A program made the translations under genes and the position numbers. This document shows positions 48,878 through 60,420 of a DNA stretch of 64,000 nucleotides, in pieces. The DNA is taken from positions 151,820,444 through 151,884,443 of the forward strand of contig OZ023273.1 of the NCBI GenBank assembly GCA_964007475.1, written 5' to 3'. The notes under the pieces are model-generated. The model searched no databases. It saw only the letters and a program-made list of their open reading frames with translations, and was not told the origin of the DNA. The stretch comes from Hybos culiciformis (Eukaryota > Arthropoda > Insecta > Diptera > Hybotidae). Positions within the stretch are counted from its first letter, which is position 1. Each line of letters opens with the position of its first letter.

Positions 48878-49424
48878 TTAGTTGAAAGAACCACAACGCC
48901 TAAACAAATTGAGCCATAAGGCGGCACAAAATATTGGGCCTTTTGCATTGTACACCTATTTTATAAAGTAAAGTATCTGCCATAGAAAATATATTTCGTC
49001 CCGCCAAAAAATCTATGTTTTTTTTACTTAAAATTTATCATTGTGTTGAATAAAAATGATTAGGGATGGGATGGTTGCTTATTTAAAAGTTATGAAATAA
49101 AAGAAGACTTTTAATTTTATAAACTCATCACAGACAAAATTTTATTTCTATTTTTTCAAATATTTACATTTTTATTAAAAAATTTTAAAATGAAATATAT
49201 GCGCACACGTATGAAAAATGAATTAAATAAATGTTATTGAAATTTTCACAACATTTGAAATTACATTCAACGTTTGTAAGAAGGGAAGCTAATTTACTTA
49301 CTAAATTATTTTCTGTTACATGTAAATCGAAATTTTCAGCAAAATTATCCTGCAATATTTTAATATAATTAAGAAAGTTTTGAGGAGGAACTGTTAATTT
49401 ACATTTTAACAGTTTAAAATTCAT
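48878..49424 (-). CDS. Possible small two-exon nested gene
   Basis: Exon 1 (49424-49302, 41 codons) opens MNFKLLKCKLTVPPQNFLNY and continues IKILQDNFAENFDLHVTENNL up to a perfect GTAAGT donor. Exon 2 (48955-48878) follows an AAAATAG acceptor and reads VYNAKGPIFCAALWLNLFRR then CGSFN and TAA. The exons join in phase 0 to give 66 residues. Exon 1 continues open past the donor, so an unspliced form ending at 49185 is also possible. Exon 2 is GC-richer than its surroundings and might instead be repeat DNA. There is no AATAAA just downstream. I recognise no family. Confidence 0.3.
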
Positions 49425-50233
49425 GAAAATAGCATTTATTTTTTTTCCATTTTTCACTTTTTAATCTATTTAATTTTTTTTCACTTTTTTTTTCACAAAA
49501 AATTGGTTAAAGTTAATATAAATTATTATTTTAATTTCTCACATTTAAATCACTAGCGGTTGAGATTCAAATTAGCTTCAAGCTTTAAAAAAAATTCTCA
49601 CATCCTTAAAGAAAACAAAAATCATATGATTTTTATTTATTAGTATTGAGTATTTAAGGGAAACTATGACGCGCTTAAGGCCAAATAAATGTAAACAATG
49701 CATTTATTTTATAAAAGAACCAGGTGACTATGATAATTTTTTGTCTTTACAAAAAATTAAAAAAATTGTAAAATATAAGTAATTTTACGGTTTTCCAAAA
49801 TTTAAAAAATAAAAAATAGTTTTAAGTCGAAAATAAAACGAAATTAACTCACTTTGTTCTTAAAAAAGTACTTAATTTTGGATTTTAAAAAAACCTGCGA
49901 AAAAACTTAAGTAAAAGGAATCAGAAAGGCACCTTGTAAGAGGGAAGTGAATTTTTTTTTTTTTTGCATTAAAATTTTCGTTATTTCTTGTTACTCTACT
50001 ATAGAAATATGTTTACTCTGCCTTTTGTCACTCTGACTTATCCTATAGTTAAGCGACCAAAGGCCTTTTGGCGTGTTCTTGCTCTCAAGAAAAAGATGTT
50101 CGTGAAAAAAAATTTCCAGCCTAATTTGGTGTCGGAATTCTCATGATCATCAAATTTTTGCAGCGCTGTGCAATCAGAACCAATATTTTTAGAAATTTTA
50201 GTTTCCTTATAACGACAATAAATTTTTTTAAAG

Positions 50234-50251
50234 ACACACACACACACACAG
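50234..50251. repeat. CA dinucleotide microsatellite
   Basis: About eight ACs in a row. Simple repeat. Confidence 0.8.
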
Positions 50252-51185
50252 ATGAAGAAGTATTTTTTGTTGAGATAACAAAAAAATTGGTAAGACAAAA
50301 ATTTAAAGCTTATTGATTAAAAGCTTTTTTTATTTCATCCGGTGTTTAATATCACCTCCTCTTTCACTTTATTTTGGTTTTACCCGCGTAAATTGCACTC
50401 TTCAAATAATAATTGAGTGTGAAGATAATAAAATGTTAAATAAAATTCCAGTTATTTTTATAGAAAGAAATCTAATAAAAAAATCTGTAGGGGGTAATAA
50501 AAACAATATTAAAAACCTCTTTCAAAATTTAAATGAATAATATATATAAGCTTTGTATAAATGTCGTCGTAAAGAAATTCATTTATGCGATGAAGTTAAT
50601 AATACAAAATGAAGCGACAATTGCTTTCCAAATTACACTGATGATAAATAGTTTCTTTGGATAATTTCTACCTTATTAATAAAATAAAATAAAATAACAT
50701 AAACCATTAACTTTGAAGAAATAAAAGTTATAATTATTTTTTTTATACAAAGAACCAAACACACCAGAACAACACTATACATGCTAAATGGGCTCTGATA
50801 ATTTCTGTTCTAAGTAATAATATTAATAATCTTCCGTAACAAGTTAATTACAATTGAACGAATACTTTTTCAACTTTGCATTTTCTTTTTTTTTCAAATT
50901 GAGAACATATTTGAAACTCTGATTAAAAGAGTGGAAATTTTTTCGAACAAAATTAAGAAAATTTTTATGGACTTTCAATGGTATTTATACCTTGTATGTT
51001 TATGTAAATTTTAATGAATTTTCACTTATTTATGTTACGCTCTTCGTTTTAAAAAAATATGATTACAAAGCATAAAATTTTATTGTTTAGTGAAAAATAA
51101 CAATGAAAATCAATTTAATTGTACTATAAGTTGAATTTATAAATTTTTATATGGTATATATTTAAAAAAAAATCATAATTTTTCA

Positions 51186-51221
51186 CATATTCGCATCGTA
51201 CAACATATTCGCATCGTACAC
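51186..51221 (+). repeat. 18-bp tandem duplication
   Basis: CATATTCGCATCGTACA appears twice with an 18-bp period and one terminal difference. Confidence 0.8.
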
Positions 51222-54063
51222 AACTCTTTCTTTATACGAGAGTAATTTTATATTATGTTGAATGATTACGGTTAAAAAATATAAAATTATTTTTCTTAAT
51301 TAAATTAAATGTACCATTAATATAATTATTTTATGAATATAATGGTTTGATAAGTGAAAGAAAAATATCTACTGTTTAATTTTAATAAATTATTACTACA
51401 TTTCTTGTTTTCTTCATTCATTATTAATTTTAATTTTACATCATGAAAGTTTCTCTGGGATTTGTAGTATGCTGTACATAGTTATACAAAATACATCAAA
51501 TGGATGTGAAGCTATGAAAACTTCTCAAAATTTAGTGTTTAATATTACAAAAAATAGTCTAATATCCGTTTTATACATTCCGTTTTTCATTCCTTTTTTG
51601 ACTTGTTTTTTTCACGAAAACCAAGAAAACAGGTATTCCACCTCTATTCATATAAAAAATTACCTGATGCTTATATTCTTTGGCCTTTTGACATCTTTGA
51701 CATTTTTTTGACAACAACTTTTCTTTTTGATTTGCGACGTTTTTGTTAAAAAAATGTGGAAAACGGAATGTGTAAAACGGGTAAAAGATTAAAAATAAAA
51801 TTTTATTAAAAAAGTTAATATAAAAGAATAAATTTTGTTACAAATGAAAATTAAGTACGAATTAATTTTTTTCATAACTACGATAATAATATACATTTAT
51901 CTCGGTACATACTTTACAATCATTTGTAGAAAATGCATGAAATAAAATGACTTGAATGTGACAAGTACATTTTGAAATTGTCAGTAAAAAATATTTAAAA
52001 ATAGACACACCGGCAGCTTATAGCTAAACTTATATAATCCAGCTTTTAATCTGCTATGAAACTGAAAGTTTATTGAGATTTAAAGATTTACGTAAACTTA
52101 AATTAAATAAAATTAGTAAAATATTTTCAATTTAGCAGTAGTTGATGAATTAACTCAATTTCCTTAAAAACAAGTAATACATTATTAATAACTTGGTGTT
52201 TAGAATAAGAGTAGAAAACTTTGATGTGCGCTCAACAAAATAAATTAGGAAGTAAAATAAATAGATCTTTGTAATTAGTACTCATAACTTAATAACAACT
52301 AACCATTGTTATTTGTACGTTGGTAGGTTTATTCGGACGTTTAAAAAACTTTCAGTTTAATCTTTATGCAAAAAAATCTAAAGCAAAAATAACATAATAA
52401 GATATAGTAGGTATATTATAATACTTTCTATAATCACTTCCATTAATATTAGGAAGTTTTTTCTTTATAACAAGAAATTTCTGCATTTTTTTTTTACCTA
52501 TTTATAAACCAAATAAAATTACTTTTTAATTGTAACAAACCTTTCTAAAAATTATATCTACAACAAGTTAGATACATATAATTATTTTTCTAAAAAAAAT
52601 TAATAGTTTTTGTTAAAATAGATATATTAGAGGTAATTTTTGTTAAAAAGTTTACATTACTGTAGACAGATATGTGTACAATATGTATTATGTACGATAC
52701 TGATTAGATAATAATTGTTTTTATATGTAAAGGTATTTCAAGCAATTTTTTTCACCGCAGTTTCAATTTCTACCTTACTTCAATAATTCGCAATTGTCTT
52801 AGAAACTGATTTAATTAAGTCGCACTATGTTTTTTAAGAAGAATATTGTAAAATTGTCAAATAGTTCTTTAATTAATTTAATATTCTTTCACAATGCTGA
52901 TGTTAAGAGAAATTAATGACTTATTGATATTTCTATATCGCAATAATGGTCCAGACTTGAACAAATGACTCTTTATGCCCTAATTACGGGTCTCACCGTG
53001 TAGTGAAAAGGATTTACTGAAAATCTTCCACGAAAGTGGAAACATTTTATTACCGGTCTCATTGATAAAAGGTTTTGTGGAAAAGAAACACTGATCGACT
53101 TACAATATTGCCATATTTTATATGAGATTTCTCACTGTTCATGAAAGAATACTATTACCGATGTCACTGTTTTTTTTTATATCGTAAAAAAGTGAAAGAA
53201 AAAAGTTCAGAAAAAGAAAGTGTTTTGTGTTTATGGGTGTCATAATATCTGATTTCAAATGTCAAAATACAGGTAAAATCTCCACTTGCAAAAACTGACT
53301 GGAAAACCTAAAATTTGGATATTTTGAATATATAATAGTACAGGCTTAGCATTTTTTTTCATGTTTTTGGCAGAAAATATCGATATGGAAATAGTTTTTT
53401 CGTGTTTTTAATTCGTTCAGCACTGAAAAAATCTAATAACCATACCGTATACACTAATGCGTACTACATATATACACCAAACTATAAATTAAAATAAGTT
53501 AGAATTTTTTAGTTTACTGAAAAATTTATTATCATCATACATTAAGGAAAACTATGCATATTATTTACATATCAAAATATACACAATCAATAAAAAAAAC
53601 ACTTAAATAATTTATAACTACTTCAAAAGAATACATTTAGTTTTTAACGTTTTTTGAAAAAATTAAAATAAGTCTACGAACAAAGTAATAATAATACAGT
53701 ACAACAACTCCAAAATACCCACAAAATGACAGAACTCAAAATCAAAGGCAAGCTGTCTGCGACATACAACAAAAACAATGAAGCGAATCGGTCACTAGTA
53801 AGAAACGAATCGGTCACCCTAAGGGCAAATCAAGTAAACTTTTTTATGAAAAAATTCCTCTTACTATATCAACATCAAAATGAAGGGACCAAAATTGAAA
53901 TGAAAATTCAAGCAGAGGTCGTACCAAGTTACGCGAGGTTTATCGTTTTTTTTTAATCATCTCTTGATGAACCCCAAAACAAAATTACCCCAGGATCCTT
54001 TACGAATTTATGCATTGGAAATGAAAACGAAATTATACTTTAATTCGGTTTCAAAGTGTGGTA

Positions 54064-54871
54064 CACCGAAACTATTTATATGGAAACTGTGCATACATGC
54101 AGACTTTCGGTAAAAACCGAAACTATTTATAATATTAACTTACGTTTTTCTTCCCATGCATAGATTCGTTTTCAAATCGAATTAAAGCATTTGAACAATT
54201 TCGTATAATTTGTTTCGATTTTAACCGAAAAGAAAGATGCATATGCATTATTTTGATTTTAAACGAAACAATTTATTTGAAAAAAATGGGTACGGGTCTT
54301 CAACTATGCATAACAGCATTTCATACATTTTGTACATTTTTTTTATCCGATGTGCACTATTTTACGTGGAAAAAGTGTTTCGGGGAACGGGGGAGAGGCG
54401 GCACCCCCTAGGGCACATTTTTTTTTTCTTGGCGCGCTTCGCGGTAGCAGTCCTCCATTATGCACAACAGCCTTTCCATACATTTTGTATGGCTACAATT
54501 TTCTTTTTTACCCGATTTGACCTTTTTTATGTGGAAAACGTGTTTTCAAATGCATAATTTCTGTTTTATTTTCAATGCATAATTTCGTTTTAAATCGAAA
54601 GTATGCATGTATGCACAGTTTCCAATAAATACTTTCGTAGTGTTCCTACACTCCAAAAAATCCGTATCTGAACTAACCGAAATAATGCATTATGCATCTG
54701 TTGCTGTTCGTTTCAAAACGAAAGAAATTACATGAAATAATCAGTATGCATTATTTCGTTTTTAAACCGAACCAGTGCATGGAAGTAAAACGAAAGTAAA
54801 TATTATAAACAGATTGTGTTTTTACCAAAAATGTGCATGTATGCACAGTTTCCGTATACACAGTTTCGGTG
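54064..54871. mobile_element. Large foldback element with GC-rich core
   Basis: Left arm CACCGAAACTATTTATATGG, then AAACTGTGCATACATGCA; the right arm is its near-perfect complement ending GTTTCGGTG. A third ATGCATGTATGCACAGTTTCC lies at about 54604-54626. The interior carries a direct repeat of about 85 bp (about 54302-54385 and 54459-54545) containing CATACATTTTGTA and a GTGGAAAA(A/C)GTGTTT end, separated by a GC-rich stretch with GGGGAACGGGGGAGAGGCGG. Short units related to TTTCGGTTTTAAACGAAA run through both arms. The 106-codon frame at 54237 spans it and is not a gene. Confidence 0.75.
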
Positions 54872-55269
54872 CCCCGGGGTGTATATTAGTCCAAGCTAAT
54901 AAATAGACTATATGATTATTATACATTTGAGCTCCGCTATTTTATATACTGAGCAAATTTAGTAAAAAATCGTGAGTTGTTGAATGCTAAAAACATAATG
55001 CTTAAAATCGACAAGTCCATCTTATATATTATATACTATTAAATTTAATTAATTCAATTTAATTAGGTATTAATTCAATTTTATTAGGTACAAAAGTATT
55101 TACATTACATTTTATCATAATCTTAACTTAATTACACCAAAGTATTCAATTTTTATTTTAATACAAGCAGCTTATAAGCTGGAATAAATATTAATGATAA
55201 TTGATTGGTTGATTATTATTATTGTTCAAATTAGTAATTTAGTAGAATAGTTGTAACTATTAAATTGCA

Positions 55270-55535
55270 CTTGATAAATTAAATAACTTAATATTACAAA
55301 GGAAGAAGTAAAATTTTCTATAAAATTAATTCTGATCATTATTTAGATTCCCTAATTATTTACTATTTCTTAACTTGAATATGCAATAAGATAAAAAACT
55401 ATTTTGTAAATTAAGCAACTTAATACTACAAAGAAAGAAGTAACATTTTCTATAAAATTAATACTGATCATTATATTGAGATTCCCTAATTATGTACTAT
55501 TTCTTAACTTGAATATGCTATGAGATTTTAGCTTT
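55270..55535 (+). repeat. 132-bp tandem duplication
   Basis: Two adjacent copies, both running from AATTAA...CAACTTAATA or equivalent to CTTGAATATGC, about 90% identical by eye with a 132-bp period. Local segmental duplication; not coding. Confidence 0.8.
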
Positions 55536-56546
55536 TTAACTATACTATTGTAAACTATACTATACTATACATAATATATTCAAATGATCGAAAGATAACT
55601 GCATTTTATTCCAATTTATTTTACAACAAAGTTTTACATTTTTGAAGATGCTACAATAATGATTTGGATAAAAAATTGATTAATGTTTCACATCTATAAG
55701 AAATGCATTATTAAATAAACAAAAAAACCCGGTACTGAATTTTCGTTCAAGCGTATTGAAGTGTGAGAAGTTAGTCTTGGCACAGTAAAAAATTGCAATT
55801 GTTTTTTTAAATACATATTATCTAGTAAATTATTTCCACCAAAAATTTTCTTCATCATTAAAATTAATTATGAAAATAACTGAAGTGTGCATTTTTTTTA
55901 TGTTTGTAACCTTTTCGTTTAATAAAATACATATAGTAAAAATAAAGAAATAGCTTTTGTCTTGTGTTTTTGACACAGATTATAATTTTGATTTCAATTT
56001 TTTACAATTGAGTTGAATAATAATTAAACCCAAATTTAAAGATTTGGTATCATTTGCATTTAGCAATTAAGTAAATCATTTGTAAAAGTAAAAGTTAACT
56101 GTGATGTGAGTTCTTTTTTTTAGACTTATTTTTACAAACTTATTATAATAACTACTAAACTTATTTTTTCAAACTTATTATAATAATTTAGTTATACCAA
56201 ATGAGGTTTTTCATAATATTGAAATTATTATATTCAAAAACAAAATATAATGTTAGCGCTGTAAGAAAAGATAGTTTTTCATATCTCATAAAAGTAAACT
56301 CTGTATACTATGTAAATATATGAATAAAATAAAATTAAATAAAAAAAAAAAAAAAATTATAATAATAACTAAATTTAAGGTACTAACTAAGCTATAACGT
56401 AAGGCTAAGCAAATCTTATTAATTCTTACATTTTTCGTGAAAACTTTATTTTTTAATATTTATTTCATTAGGTGAGGAAAATTTAATTTTTTGTAGTTAT
56501 TTTTGCATCCAGAATACATATATTTTTTTTGTGCTTTCTGTATAAC

Positions 56547-56722
56547 CATAAAGGAAGTATAAATAGAGAAACTAGTCACATACAAAAAATGCTAATACAA
56601 ATAGTGAAACAAAAAATCCATATCACAACCCCATGAGCTTTTTTTTTGTATTTTTTGAGAATTCCACTCTCACAAAAGCTTTTAAAACTTTGAAAATTGT
56701 ATAGAACTGTTGTTTTTTAAAA
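56547..56722. mobile_element. Foldback family B, copy 3 (truncated)
   Basis: Begins CATAAAGGAAGTATAAATAG and matches the left arm and centre of 45134-45450 through CCACTCTCACAAAAGC, then stops near ATAGAACTGTTGTTTTTTAA. The right arm is missing. Confidence 0.75.
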
Positions 56723-57053
56723 TTTTATTATAGGATTCTGTATGGTTTTCCGATATTCCCTTTTCTTAATTACATATATTATATTTTTTTATATTTTCCA
56801 CAATATTAATAATATTGTTTTTCACATCTTTAAATAAAAACAAAGACAAATGTTATAATGCAATCGTCTTTTTATTAATTATATTAAAAATATGAATATA
56901 TACACATAATACATTTTTCATTCAATTCAGTTTAAATCTGAATTAAAATTTTTAACGTGCGGTAACAAATTTAATTACCAATACCCCGTTGATTTTGTGA
57001 ACTTAACAGTACGGAAAGTACAATAAAATTATGTTAAAAAGGTGCTGTAAAAC

Positions 57054-57274
57054 CAGAGCTGACTAAATTTAAGTATTTTGCAATATAAGTATCAGTATTC
57101 TGGTACTGCACAAATACTGCAGTATTTTCTCACAATATACTGGCACTGCAGATAATTTAAGCAGCAGTATGCTGGTACTGCAATATTTTCTACAATGTAC
57201 TGGTACTGCAAAAAAATTTCAATATCAACTGCATATTGTATTCAGTACAAAAATATTTAAATTTAGTCAGCTCT
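57054..57274. mobile_element. Small palindromic element, copy 1 (decayed right end)
   Basis: CAGAGCTGACTAAATTTAAG on the left mirrors TTTAAATTTAGTCAGCTCT on the right. The interior is made of AGTATnnTGGTACTGCA-type units. It is closely related to 57351-57586, but its last bases differ and no duplication is visible. Confidence 0.7.
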
Positions 57275-57350
57275 TTTAATATTCGAAATTTTGAGTTTAA
57301 TGTATTTCTAAATGCAAAGCATCTTCAAGATTTGATTTGTGTATTTTAGT

Positions 57351-57586
57351 CAGAGCTGACTAAATTTAAGTATTTTTGTATATCAGTACCAGCTTACAGT
57401 ATTTTTGAAGTATCGGTATATTGGTACCAGTACATTGTAGAAAATAATTTTAGTATTTTTACAGTACCAGTATATAGATACTTAAATTTTCTGCAGTCAG
57501 TATATTGTGAGAAAATACTATAGTATTTTTGCAGTACCGATATACTTGTACTTATATTGCAAAATACTTAAATTTAGTCAGCTCTG
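57351..57586. mobile_element. Small palindromic element, copy 2, with 8-bp duplication
   Basis: Starts CAGAGCTGACTAAATTTAAG and ends CTTAAATTTAGTCAGCTCTG, a perfect inverted pair. ATTTTAGT flanks both sides (57343-57350 and 57587-57594). An 8-bp duplication and CAG...CTG ends point to a hAT-mobilised MITE. The interior is a run of short GTACCAGTATA-like repeats. Confidence 0.85.
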
Positions 57587-58874
57587 ATTTTAGTCCCTGT
57601 TGATGTTGATTTGTATTTTAACTGAATTAAGTTTCCCTACTCTACATTATCTTGATCTTCAACTTTAATTGAAATTTAAATTTCAATACGCATTTCTTTT
57701 TGATAACCTGTTCGTTAAGTAAACTAAAATCATATTTTTAGAGTAAGATATAAATATGTAATACATATACCATATACATATGTAAAAAAATTTACAGAAA
57801 TTGAAAATACTAATAGCTATTAGCAACCATGCTAAGAAACCAAAGTACAAAAGCATGAATGTATTAGAATTAGTAACTATGCAGTATCACCACACTATTT
57901 CAAGGGCATGTATGTGGCATTATTCTTCTTAAAATAAACCTTAAATTATATATTATATGTACATTAATTGCATAACATTACATTATTATACACTACATTA
58001 TTATACACTACATTGTACACTGAATATGTACGTAAAATTAAAAAAAATCTTGATGTGCCTCTGAAATTGTTAATGATAGTTAAAATTTGAGACATGAAAT
58101 AGCAAAAATAAATAATGAAATTTTTAATATAAAATGAAGAAAAAAAAGTGAATTTAGTCTGTGAAATTACGTTTTCCGTGTATATTTTTTTTACACGCAA
58201 ATTTACTGTTTTTTTTATATACATTTTATGTTATAGGAAGCTCTTAAAATGTGGAAGGAGAGTGAACGAAAAATAAATTTTCTGTTTTTATTTTTGTATT
58301 ATTAACTTTAATTTTGCTTTAAAACTTAAATTGAAATATTAAAGGGATTGAAACATTGTTATCTAAATTTAACAAAAAAAAGTTTAATTTATTTATTTTT
58401 TCTATATTAGTAATAATTTTAAATTTGTAGTGAATAGGTGGTTTTTTAAATCCAATTTATGAAATTGTACGTTTTTTACAGAAAGTTTAATATATGTAGC
58501 GCGCGTAATGAAAAATATTTTTGAAGACATCATTAAATATGTTTTTATGTTGCAACATAAAAATAGTGTTACCTATTTAAAAAAATTAAAACAGCAGAAA
58601 TTATGTTATATTAAGAAAAAAAATCAGTAACGAAATGCTAAATGTTTAAAAATTAGTATCAAAAATGATAAATATAATAGAAAAATATGGCGGAAAAATT
58701 TAAAATGGAAAATAGTACATTAAAATTATTTTCTCTCCGAATATAAAATAAAAATATTTACATAATCTTGTGAAAAAAAATTATTATAGTGGGAAAAAGA
58801 AAAGAAAAAAAAATTAAATTGTAATTTTCTTTTGTATTTTTCACTACAACTTATGTAAAATTCTATAATTATTA

Positions 58875-58935
58875 TTATGTATGTAGCATGGTTATGGTTA
58901 TGTATGTAGCATTTTAATTGTTATGTATGTAGCAT
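58875..58935 (+). repeat. TTATGTATGTAGCAT short repeats
   Basis: Three copies spaced about 24-27 bp, in the upstream region of the exon at 59096. Whether they matter for transcription is unknown. Confidence 0.5.
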
Positions 58936-59095
58936 GGTTTTGAAATTTTCGCTAGCTGAAAAACTTTGAGAGAAAAATTGTGTTGATATTGTCAAAAAAT
59001 ATGAAGAACTTTAAAAATTTAATATATGTAACTAAACATTATAAAAATTATAAAAAAGAATTAATTATTTTATAAAAAAAGAAAATTTATCAAAA

Positions 59096-59402
59096 ATGGG
59101 TTTAAATGAGTTTATATCTTTATTTCATACACAAAAAACAAAAAACTATTTATTAAATAATATTGAAATTATAAATTTGAATGAAGTTAAATCGGAACGC
59201 ATTGAAAAAAAAAAACTCAGTAATAATAATAATAATCATAAAAATTCGATATCATCACCATCAAATTCATCTAATTTAAGACGATTTTCATGGAATCATA
59301 TAAATTGTTGTAGTGATTTTGATCTATATCGAAGCCCACTGTTGCGGTCGAAAAAAATTTTCCTATGGAACTCACTTAAATTTAATCGTAAGAATGAAAA
59401 AG
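59096..59402 (+). CDS. Main gene, probable alternative first exon
   Basis: The ATG sits in TCAAAAATGGG, close to the insect start consensus. The frame runs 102 codons: MGLNEFISLFHTQKTKNYLL, a basic stretch, an Asn/Ser-rich low-complexity part (NNNNNHKNSISSPSNSSN at about residues 44-61), then LRRFSWNHINCCSDFDLYRS and PLLRSKKIFLWNSLKFNRK. It ends NEKG at an AAAG|GTAAAT donor in phase 1, the same phase as all other exons here, so it can replace them in front of the next downstream exon. The N-terminal MG could allow myristoylation, though position 6 is Phe rather than Ser or Thr, so that is doubtful. If unspliced, the frame stops at 59425. LRRFS and the SDFDLYRSP part are likely phospho-sites or a short binding motif. 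Family not recognised. Confidence 0.65.
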
Positions 59403-59475
59403 GTAAATATTTCATCAATAATTAAATTAAAATATGTTCGTATAGATAAAAATGTATAAGAACAAAAACTAAAAA

Positions 59476-59742
59476 ATATATCGTTGGTTTACAAGCAAAA
59501 TTCACTAAGTACATTTTCCAAGATTTTGATTTTTTGTACTAAATTAAGTCATTATAATGCCAACTTTATATGGGCAAAATCTTATAAGTCGTAAATTGAT
59601 ATTGTTGAGGTTTTTAGGCGGACATTTATTGCACTAAGTCAATCGTGCTATTATAATACAATCAGAAATTCCTAAGTTGACTTAGTGAGTTTTAAAAGTA
59701 TGTTTTTTGACTTAGTGATTTCTGCTTTTAAACCGACGATAT
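59476..59742. mobile_element. MITE, ATATCGTyGGTTTA ends
   Basis: ATATATCGTTGGTTTACAAG on the left and, reverse complemented, AAATATCGTCGGTTTAAAAG on the right, both leading into CACTAAGT. ACTTAGT motifs repeat internally. About 267 bp, starting only 75 bp past the exon 59096-59402 donor. Confidence 0.65.
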
Positions 59743-60099
59743 TTTAGTTCGTTTTATTGTTTTATACCAAGGACTACAATATACAACTTAATCAAAAATT
59801 TCAACTTGATTTTATAATTTTAATGTATGTACAGTACAGTAATATTTTACTTTTAAATCAAGGACAAATAATTAAATTTTTAAAATATTTATTGATAAAG
59901 ATAACGTCTGGAAAATTCATATTTTCGGAACGGCTAAAAACGCAGCTAAATGTCTAGGTTTTCTAAAAAGATGTAAACAATACTTCCCCCCTCTGATCTC
60001 TTAAACATCTACAAGTCCTACATACGACCGAAATTCACTTTCCATTTTTTATAAATACCTTTTTGGAACGGATACGTGTTCCCTGGAAGTAAAAGCCTT

Positions 60100-60420
60100 T
60101 CTTCCTTCACTTCAAGTATTTTCACGTCAAACACGTATCGCTTCAACGTCACACCCATATTTCCCATATTTCGTCAAAATTGCCAGATGTGATAGAACGA
60201 GCTTTGGAGATTCGTTTTCAATTCACACCTCGAAATATTGAAATCCTTTTTCTGTCTTCAAAATTGTTCCCTAGAGCTGGCGGACGTTTGATTTACGACT
60301 TACCCCGCTTTAAGAAGAGTGTAAATGATTACCTACTGACTGTCCCACTTTTTAATCCCGTCTAAACTTCCTGTCCCCATTATCAAATCCATACTTCTTT
60401 AGGTATAAAAGGTATCTAAT
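60100..60420 (+). pseudogene. Non-LTR retrotransposon (LINE) 3' end, degenerate
   Basis: One frame reads HPYFPYFVKIARCDRTSFGD and SFSIHTSKY followed by TGA where LINE proteins usually have Trp, then NPF. A second frame, open from 60180, then takes over with SSKLFPRAGGRLIYDLPRFK and KSVNDYLL. Together they resemble the C-terminal tail of jockey/CR1/RTE-like reverse transcriptase proteins (RT-S..TS-LWN-LP--VFP---L--FK--V--YL). Identity of the clade is uncertain. The stop codon and at least one frameshift show it is dead. Higher GC than its surroundings also marks it as inserted. Confidence 0.6.

Larger units (their letters stand above)
48572..59095 (+). other. Intron / upstream region of the alternative first exon
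   Basis: It holds a weak minus-strand gene candidate at 48878-49424, a CA microsatellite at 50234-50251, an 18-bp duplication at 51186-51221, a degenerate repeat at 52950-53200, a large foldback at 54064-54871, a 132-bp tandem duplication at 55270-55535, a family B fragment at 56547-56722 and two copies of a small hAT-like element at 57054-57586. The 1 kb before 59096 is AT-rich, with three TTATGTATGTAGCAT repeats at 58875-58935. I see no clear TATA or initiator element. Confidence 0.6.

Noticed and set aside
54237..54557. 106-codon plus-strand frame
   Set aside because: It crosses the direct repeats and GC-rich core of the foldback at 54064-54871.
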